Assembly (NCBI RefSeq): GCF_002394865.1
Contig: NZ_DGUZ01000007.1
Coordinates: 27,586-91,585, forward strand
Origin: Fibrobacter sp. UBA4297
GTDB taxonomy: Bacteria; Fibrobacterota; Fibrobacteria; Fibrobacterales; Fibrobacteraceae
Direction of reading: 5' to 3'
Length of the DNA stretch: 64,000 nucleotides
Shown: piece by piece, positions 13,501 to 22,500 of the stretch
How positions within the stretch are numbered: position 1 is the stretch's first letter
How the letters are laid out: each line of letters opens with the position of its first letter
Translations under genes and position numbers: made by a program
The notes under the pieces: generated by a model
What the model saw: the letters and a program-made list of their open reading frames with translations, nothing else
Databases searched by the model: none
Told to the model about the DNA's origin: nothing

Positions 13501-16500
13501 GACTTTGATATTGAAATCATGGGCGGTGATGGCGACGATGTCATTGACTTGTCCGGGTTAGATATGAAGAATAATCATGTTGTTGTCATTTGGGGTGGTG
13601 CTGGAAATGACACCATCTTTGGTGCAAAAACTGGCATGAATATCATCTTTGGTGATGGTGGGTATAAACCGACCGACGAAGAAAAAGAAAAACTTATAAA
13701 GTTTGGCGATGGCTATTATTATGAAGGACGTGTAGAATCTGGTATTGCCGGTAATGATACCATTGTTGGCGGATCTGGTAACGATATTATATTCGGTGGT
13801 GTGGGGGATGATAAAATCGATGGTGGCGCTGGTAAAGACTATCTCTTTGGTGATGGTGGACGAGTTGTTTTTGAAAATGATAAAATTACAAAGATCGACC
13901 GTACTGACATCAGTGCAGATGGTGGTCACGATGTAATTCTTGGTGGTGCTGATAACGATGTTATTTATGGCGGTTCTGGCAACGATCATATTGATGGCGG
14001 TTCTGGGCAAGATGTCATTTATGGTGAACGTGGTCATGATATAATTCTCGGCGGTTCGGATAAGGATACAATCCGCGGTGGTTCCGGTCATGATATAATC
14101 TTCGGTGACACGATTACAAGTGATGTCGAAATTGGTGATTTGTTTAATACGAAGTTCTTCAGTGAAGAATTTAGAACCGCTCAATTTGAAAAAGATTCTT
14201 TGATTTCTAAGTCGGAATTTGAATTCAGTGCAAAAAATTATGATGATAAAAATGTTTCGATTAAATTTGATTCTGCAACTGGCACAGGTGTAGACTATAT
14301 CTATGGTGAAGAAGGTGATGATCTAATTTTCGGTGATAGTGCAACTGATGCTGGTGCAGGCGACGTTATTGAAGGTGGTATTGGTAATGATATCATTGAT
14401 GGTAATGGTGGTGACGATACCATTAGCGGTGGCATTGATAATGATATTATCTACGGTGGCGTAGACAATGATATTATTGATGGTGGTGCTGGTAATGATA
14501 GCTTGTATGGTGATAAGGGCATAAATGATTATGGTACATTGGGTACCGCTTTTGCCGGTGAACAGATTACTTTTGGCGAAAATATTGGCCTTCTTGACAA
14601 GATTTATAAAAATGCAGAAAGTCTCAGCACTGGTGGCAATGACAAGATTATGACGGGTCCGGGTATGGACTTTGTTGATGGCCAGGGGGGAAGTGACCAA
14701 ATAATTGTCAACTTGATGGGTGAATGCGAAACGAACTACGCTAATATCACGGATACTGGTACAGGTGAATTTGATACGGATACACTTACCATCGAGGGTA
14801 CGGAATATAATGACAACTTGCTCATGCGAATGAACAAGGATGAGTCTCTAGGTTTTGTGGCTCTGTTGCCGGAAAATAATCTTACTCCGGGTGAAGTTGG
14901 TAACGAAAATATTGAGCGTGTGAACTTTACTAATGGCATTGATATTGTCAACTTGAATGCCAATGGTGGTGACGATAAAATTACCATCGATGGTACGGCT
15001 AAGGTAACGAATGTTGATGGCGGTGCGGGAATGGATACTTTCCAAATTGGCCAGTTGTACAATTCCAAGCGTGATGCTGGAACGCAAGGTATTGCTCTTG
15101 ATGATGGATTTAATACGATTCAGACCGATAAAGAAAAATTCTTGAGCGATGGTGTTACCGCTGGTACGTCGTTAAACATTGAAGGTGGTGTTGAAAACGA
15201 TTCGTTTACATCGTTGCATAATGCCGGTCTTTTGAGTATGGCTGGTGGTAGAGGCAATGATACATTCTCTATCTATAATTACGTTAAAAAGCCCGAAAAT
15301 GGTCAAACTGAAGGTGAACCTATTTACAGCGCGGCTATGTCTGTTGATGGTGGTGCTGGTGATGATAAGTTAAATATTGCCGGTACGACTGGGGACGATA
15401 CTGTAATCATTTCTAAGGAAGGCTTGCTTAGTAATTCTGTTGGTGTTAAGGTTGCTGGCGTTGAGACTAGTAATTTTGATGCCGGCGCAGGAGATGATAT
15501 ATTCCATGTTATTGGAAATAATGAGGGTGAGACTACTCTTATTAACGGAGGTCATGGCAATGATACAGTATCTGTTGGTGGACTTGACCAGTCTGAAACG
15601 CTCCGTAGCGCTGATAATGATGGACAGACGAATTATTTGAATTATAAGATATTAACGAGTGATTCTAATGAATTGTCGAAGGATCAAAAAGACGCTATTG
15701 ACGTAGATGTTCGTGGTGGCGTTATTTATAATGAAAAATTCACCATTCTGGATACAAGTAATGAGCCGACTGTATTCTATACTTTGTCTGACAATTTCAT
15801 TAATCTTGATAATTTAACCATTGATGAAGGTAAAGAAGGCGTCTTCTATATTGGTTACTCCGGTAATTTGAATGGTGGTGAAATTACTGTTCATTTGACT
15901 GTTCCTATGCTTTCGTCGACAGCCGTGCAGCGTGGTGATAGGGGTATCCTTATTGCTAAAGATGAGACAAACGTTGTTTATAAAAAAGAGCTAGACATTA
16001 AATTGAAGGAAGATTGCCGAACTGTAAAGATTCGTGTTAAAGCCCTTTCTGATGAAGTTCTTGAAGAAACTGTGATGTCTTCTATTGCTGTTGAAAGTGT
16101 CTTTAATAACCAAAAACTAACTCGTTCAGTGAATACAATTTCTGTGAATGTTGTAGATGATGGTAAGCATGCTGCAAATGAATATGAAAAACTATTTACA
16201 AGAACGGATGAGTTTATTGTTCAAGAAGCCGAAATCCATCTTGGAGAATTTGCTGAAAAGTTTGATTGGAATGAAGGTGTAATCTATGTTTCTGTAAAGG
16301 AAGATGGTAGAACTCTTGCTGAAGGTGAAAACGCTGATTATACTGTAGCTGATGGAATTCTTAAATTAAACAATTTGACAGCTTTTGAAAAACAGACGTT
16401 GCTTGTGAATTATCGTTCTGATTCCATGCGATTGGATGGATCAAAACTGCGTTTGATTTATGATAATCTTGACGTAAATACAATCAAGATTGAATATGAA

Positions 16501-19500
16501 AATGATCTTGTGAATACAAAGGACGCTAGTGCTCCAAACGCTGAAATATATTATGCTTTGAATGGAGATGGCTTAGTATTCTTTAATAAGTCTAATAATC
16601 GCCTTATTTCGTTACATGGAACTGTGAAAATTTCACATGCCGATAATAAAGAATATGCCAAACTGCCGGAAAATGCTGGTTTAGGTTCGCAGAATCCATC
16701 CACTCAGGATTGTGTACTGAAGTTTGAAGCTGTTGATAACAATACTCCTTATTCTCATGTATTGGCTGAAAAGTTTACAAAGACAACTACAGAAGTTGTT
16801 GATGGTAAGACTGTCAATAAAGATGTTGATGAAGATAACACAACGTGGAATTCTACAACGTATTCTGTAAATTATGATGGTCCAATTGCAGATGGAAAAA
16901 CTGTATATGTTAAGGTTTATGCATCTGAAGTTGTTTCTGAAAAGGATAAGCCTAAGGCAACTCAACTCGGAATATGGAATGGAAAGGAGTTTGTTGATTC
17001 TATTGTTCTCGAATTTAATAACGAAAATCAAAAGAAACAAACTTTGACCATTATTGCAAAATCTGATAAAATTGCGGAAGAATATGGTTGGACTACTGTA
17101 GACGAAAAGTCAAATCTTATTAGTGATGTCGAAGGTTCTGTCTATGCTTATGGTGAAGGAACTTCCATGAAGGCAGACTTTGACAATCCTGAGGTTCTTG
17201 AGTATAATCATCATTTTAAGGATGGCGAAAGTATTGTAAACGCTTCCGAACACAATGAAAAGAATTCTTACGATGTAAGTGGAATGGGTAAAGTCGTAAA
17301 GATTGATGGAAAAACAGTTGTGTTTGATGGAAGTAATGCTGGAGGCTTGAAAATACATGATACCATTAAGATTGTAATGGGTGATTTTGAATCTAAGTGG
17401 CTCCGTGTTGAAGATATCAATCCAAGTAAAGATGGCGTAATTGATACTAGTAAGGGTGGAAATGTTACCCTGACGTTAAATGAGGTTGTTGAAGGCTTTG
17501 ATGGAAATGAAGTCTATGTGATGTTCTCTGGCCCGAAGGATTATCTCTTTACTTCGGAAGCTGATAATACGGATCGAATCTTTGTGAATAATCAAGATTC
17601 TGATAAGAATGCCAATAGTGCTCTTAGTTCGTTCTCTCAAAATGGTGTTGTTGATGAACAATCTACTAAGTTTACTCATGGTGAACTTAAGGGTGAGATT
17701 GTTGCCAATCACTTTGAATTCGGCGAGTACAATCTTGGCTCTGGTGTAGATAATGTCAATATTGACAAGACTCATTATCGTAATGACGGTTTCCAGACCT
17801 TTACTGTTGTGAATACGGGCAAGGGCGACGATACTATTAATGTCGACAGCTATAAGAATGAAACTGATGGTCTGCTTGTCGTTAATGCCGAAGAAGGAAA
17901 TGACCACGTTTATGCTCCGAATCCTGAATTGAATTTGGGCGAGGATGCTATAAATAAGGATGGCATGGTTGTCATTGGTGGTGACGGCGAAGATGTTATT
18001 AATGTTGGTCGTGGCGTGATTGCATTCGGCGATAAGGGTAATATCCAGTATAAGAATGCTAAGGGTGAAGTCGTTACGAATTTGGGTTATGAAGAAGTTG
18101 ATGAAGATAACGTAAAGACTGGCAAACTTATTCGTACCAAAATATCCAAGGATCCAAAAACAAAGGAACTTCAAAAGCAGACTGATGGCATTGTCCGTGG
18201 TGCAACCTCTATTAAATCTGTAATGGATGAGGAAGGTGCTCATGACGAAATCACTGCAGGCGGAACAAACAGTATTGTCATTGGCGGTGCTGATGAGGAT
18301 ACTATTTCTGTTGGCGGTGATAACAATGTTGTCCTTGGTGATAACGGCGAAATTGTTTATATTACAAATGAAAGCTTGACCGCTAAGTGGAATGATTCGG
18401 AAAAGCCTTCTGTTAAGCTGAAACATGTCAAGACTACGAGTGACGATGTTGGTGCTGAGGATACAATCACTATCTCGGGTAATAGCAATGTTGCCATGGG
18501 TGGTGCCGCCAATGATACTATAACCATTGGTTCAGAGGATGAAAAGGATCCTGATGCAACAGAACAATCTGTTTCTGAAGAAAATTCCACTGGAAACGCA
18601 AACGTTGTTCTTGGCGATGGTGGTGTCTATGAATATGATAAACCAACCAATACAGTAACGGTTCATACATCAAGAGAAGAAAAAAATGGTCAGGTTGTCA
18701 TTTATGGTGACAAGGATGAAATTAAAATCTATGGCGGTCACAATACCGTAATGGGTGGTGCTGCTGGAGATGACATTGACATCTATGGTGCTGACAATAT
18801 TGTTCTTGGTGACGGCGGTATTGCTGTTCGCGATGATAACAAGAATGTTGCTGAATCTATCAAGTCTGTGCAGACAACGGATGATTCTGAAGGAGGTGTA
18901 GATAACATCAATGTTTGGGGCGGTGATAATACCGTCATGGGCGGCGCAGAAGGTGATAAAATCAATATTGGTGGAAATCTAGAGAAGGAAGGTGAAGAAG
19001 ACAAGTCTATTGTACTCAGCAACAATAACGTTGTCCTTGGTGATGGCGGTAAGTATGAACGACAAAGCTCCAATTCGAAGAAGATTGAGACAACGCATGA
19101 TAGTATTGGCGGTGTAGATACCATTAATATCTATGGTGGCTATAATACTGTTATGGGTGGTGCTGTTGGTGATACGATTAACATCGGTATTGCTGGTCAG
19201 CCGAATAGTGGAACCAATAACATTATTCTTGGCGATGGTGGCCAATATATTGATAAGCCTACAGAAACGACTGTCCAGACGACGAGCGATGCTACTGGCG
19301 GTGTTGATACAATCCATGTCTATGGTGGTAGCAATGTTGTCATGGGCGGTGCTGAAGGCGATGAAATATTTATCGGTACTTCGGAAAGCGTGAAGAGCGA
19401 TAACAACGTAGTTCTTGGTGATGGTGGTAAGTACAATCTCAAGAAGGATGTTTCTCTCGAAATCCGCACTACCAGTAATGAAGTTGGTGGTACAGATACC

Positions 19501-22500
19501 ATTGAAATCCATGGCGGTAAAAATACTGTTATGGGAGGCTTCAAGAATGATGATATTGATATCTTCGGTAACGATAACGTTGTTCTCGGTGATGGCGGTA
19601 TAGCTAATTACGATAAGCACCCTGAAGTTGTTAAGGATAATACCAGTGTTAATGCTGGTCTTACCAAGGTCGAAACAACTGCTGATAAAATTGTAGTTGA
19701 ATACGCTGATCCTGATAAGCCGAATGATGAAGGTAAGCGCCTGAACGATGATATCGATATTTATGGTGACAAAAATATCGTTATGGGTGGTGTCGATGGA
19801 GATCGTATTGATATTGATGGTGCAGACAACGTTGTCGTTGGTGATGCCGGTGTCTATACGGTTCGTGAAAATTGCTTGACGGTCGAAACGAAGAGTGAAC
19901 CGTTTGGTGGCCATGACATCATCACTACGGGTGACGGCAAGAATACGATTCTTGGTGGTACAGATGTTGACGAAATCACTACTGGAAACGGTAATGACAT
20001 TATCGTTGGTGACGGTGGCTTGGTTATCATGGACAATGACCATAACCCGCTCATTGTGACGAACTCCGGCAAGAATGTTGCCGAAGAAAATGAGGAAACA
20101 AAGTCTGCTGGTGGTGATATCATCATAACAGCTGGTGGTGATAACGTTATCTTCGGTGGTCTTGGTGAAGACAAGATTACGTCTGGTAACGGTGAAGATG
20201 TCGTGTTTGGCGATAACGGCTATGCGACATTCCGTGGAAATGCTGGCTTGGCAAATGATTTGCACGAAAAGTTCACTGATCTTAAGGATGTGTTTACGTT
20301 CGAAAATGCTCCTGAAGTTCGTGATTCTGCTACGCTTAGCTTCAATTTCCAGGGCCCTGCCCAATGGGGTATTGGCGCTAACGAACAGGCTGGCGTGCTA
20401 ACTGAAAGTGAAAATCATCGTGTTGGCAATTGGAATAATATTAAGACTCCGTCTGGCCAAGAAGCTGGTACATACGGCAATGATGACAAGGAATTGGTCT
20501 ACTTTGACGATGGTTCGCGTGCAAGTGCCGTGAGCGTGACTTATGGTGCCTCTGAATCTCACCGCGTTAAGACATCTGATGGAGTCAATATCCGCTTGCA
20601 TGGCTATGACCAGTCTCAGTTTGTGACTAGCTCGAATCCGGGTGATGTAAACTTGATGAAGAGCGGTCTTGAAATCAGCGGCAATAACGCTCGCAATACG
20701 CTCTTGACGCAGATTGATGGTCTTGACCAGTATTTCACAGAATACGATGTGATTGTCTATTTGGATATGGTCCGTGAAAACTCCATGCCCGAACATAGTG
20801 TTCGTATGGTTACGTTGTTCATCGATACTTTTGATGAAGATGGTAACTGGGTGAGCAAGGAATTTGACCGCTTCTATGTCAACGATCCAGATAATAATAC
20901 GTTTAATGGTTCTTGGACTGTTGCAACGGGTAAGTCTGTAGAGACTGCGATTGTTTCTAACTGTGTTATCTTCAAGTCGTTTACTGATGCTAATGGTGTT
21001 GTTCATACTTTGAGTGGTGACCGTTTCCATGTCGAAATTACGGACCCGCTGAATGGTACGAATGGTAAGGATCGTGCAGGTATTGCAGGTATCCAAGTTT
21101 GTGGTAAACTCCACAAGCAAGATGTCGCAGCCTCTACGGATATCGATTATGGTAGCAAGGACACGATAAAAACAAGTGGCGGTGACGATATTGTTGTTGG
21201 CGGTACTGGTAGCGATGAGATTACGACTTATGGCGACGAGTACTACGGAATTGACGATTTCGATGTCGTGTTTGGCGATAATGCCAAGATTTTGCTCACT
21301 GACCGTGATAGTAAGGATTCTACGGCTTCGACGCTGACGCATGCGGAATCGATTGCTGCAACGAACTATACTGCAAATTACGACGATATTATCAATACTG
21401 GTGACGGTAACGATGTTGTCGTTGGCGGTATTGGTCATGATGATATAAATGCTGGAGCAAAAGAAAAGGCTCAGACGACGATTGATGGCGTTACGGTTAC
21501 TTCGTTCAACTTTGTAAGAGAATCTACGAATCAGTCGATGCTCCTCGAAGAGGGCGAATCTGCTGGTGTTGTTGTCGATAATCACTGGAAGAATGTGTAT
21601 CTGCGCAATCATGAAATGCGTGACCGAGCCAATGGTAACGAAACGGCTCCTGACAAAAATGATATTACATTCGACTACACTTCCATAGCTCAATGGGGTA
21701 ACAACAATCCGAACGAACAGGAAGATCCTGCAATGGATGCTGATACCGGCAACAACAAGATGATGAAGACTCTTGTGATGGGCCAAAAGCTTGAAACGCT
21801 GTCGCTGTCGTTGCATAACTTGCCGGGTTCTGAAAGCAGCCCCTGCGATGTGTATGTCTATGTGGGTGGTAAGCTTGAACATGGTGATGCTTATGATTAC
21901 GTCTTTGAAATCACCGGCTCCGATAATAAGAAGTTCTATTTGAACGATTGGGCGGGCAATAGCTTTGAAGGCGATTTCAAGGAAATCACATGCACGAGCT
22001 ATACTCCGGACATGCTTGTTTCTGGTGTAACGCCGAGTGTTTCAATGATTGGCAACTACGTGGTATTCCGTGGAATCAAGACTGCTGAATATACGGTACA
22101 AATTCATTGCGTACAAACTGGAGTCGGCAATCAGCAACCCAATGACATCCCGGTGTTTACGGGTGTGCAGGTTGTTTCTGGTGCAAAACGTACAGGCGAT
22201 ATCGCAGTTGGTGGCGATCATGACAAGGACCTTGTCTTTGGTGATGATGCCATGCTTGATTTCGATCTCGATATTCCTTTTGCGGGTAATGAAAATCTAT
22301 CGGATTACAGGAACCGTGTGATTTCTGCAACATCGGTGAGTGTATCCGCTGATGCAGCAAAGAATGTCCGTACAGATGATGAAATTCATACAGGAATAGA
22401 CCGCGATGTTGTCGTTGGTGGTGATGGTGCTGATATCATCAGGACTGGCGCTGGCGATGATGTAATCTTGGGTGATAATGCTTCGCTCAAGCTCGAAAAT

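Noticed and set aside
18979..21882. Two long minus-strand frames inside the giant gene
   Set aside because: Shadows of the repetitive RTX ladder; the Thr/Ile/Asn-rich translations follow from Gly/Asp/Val repeats on the other strand.
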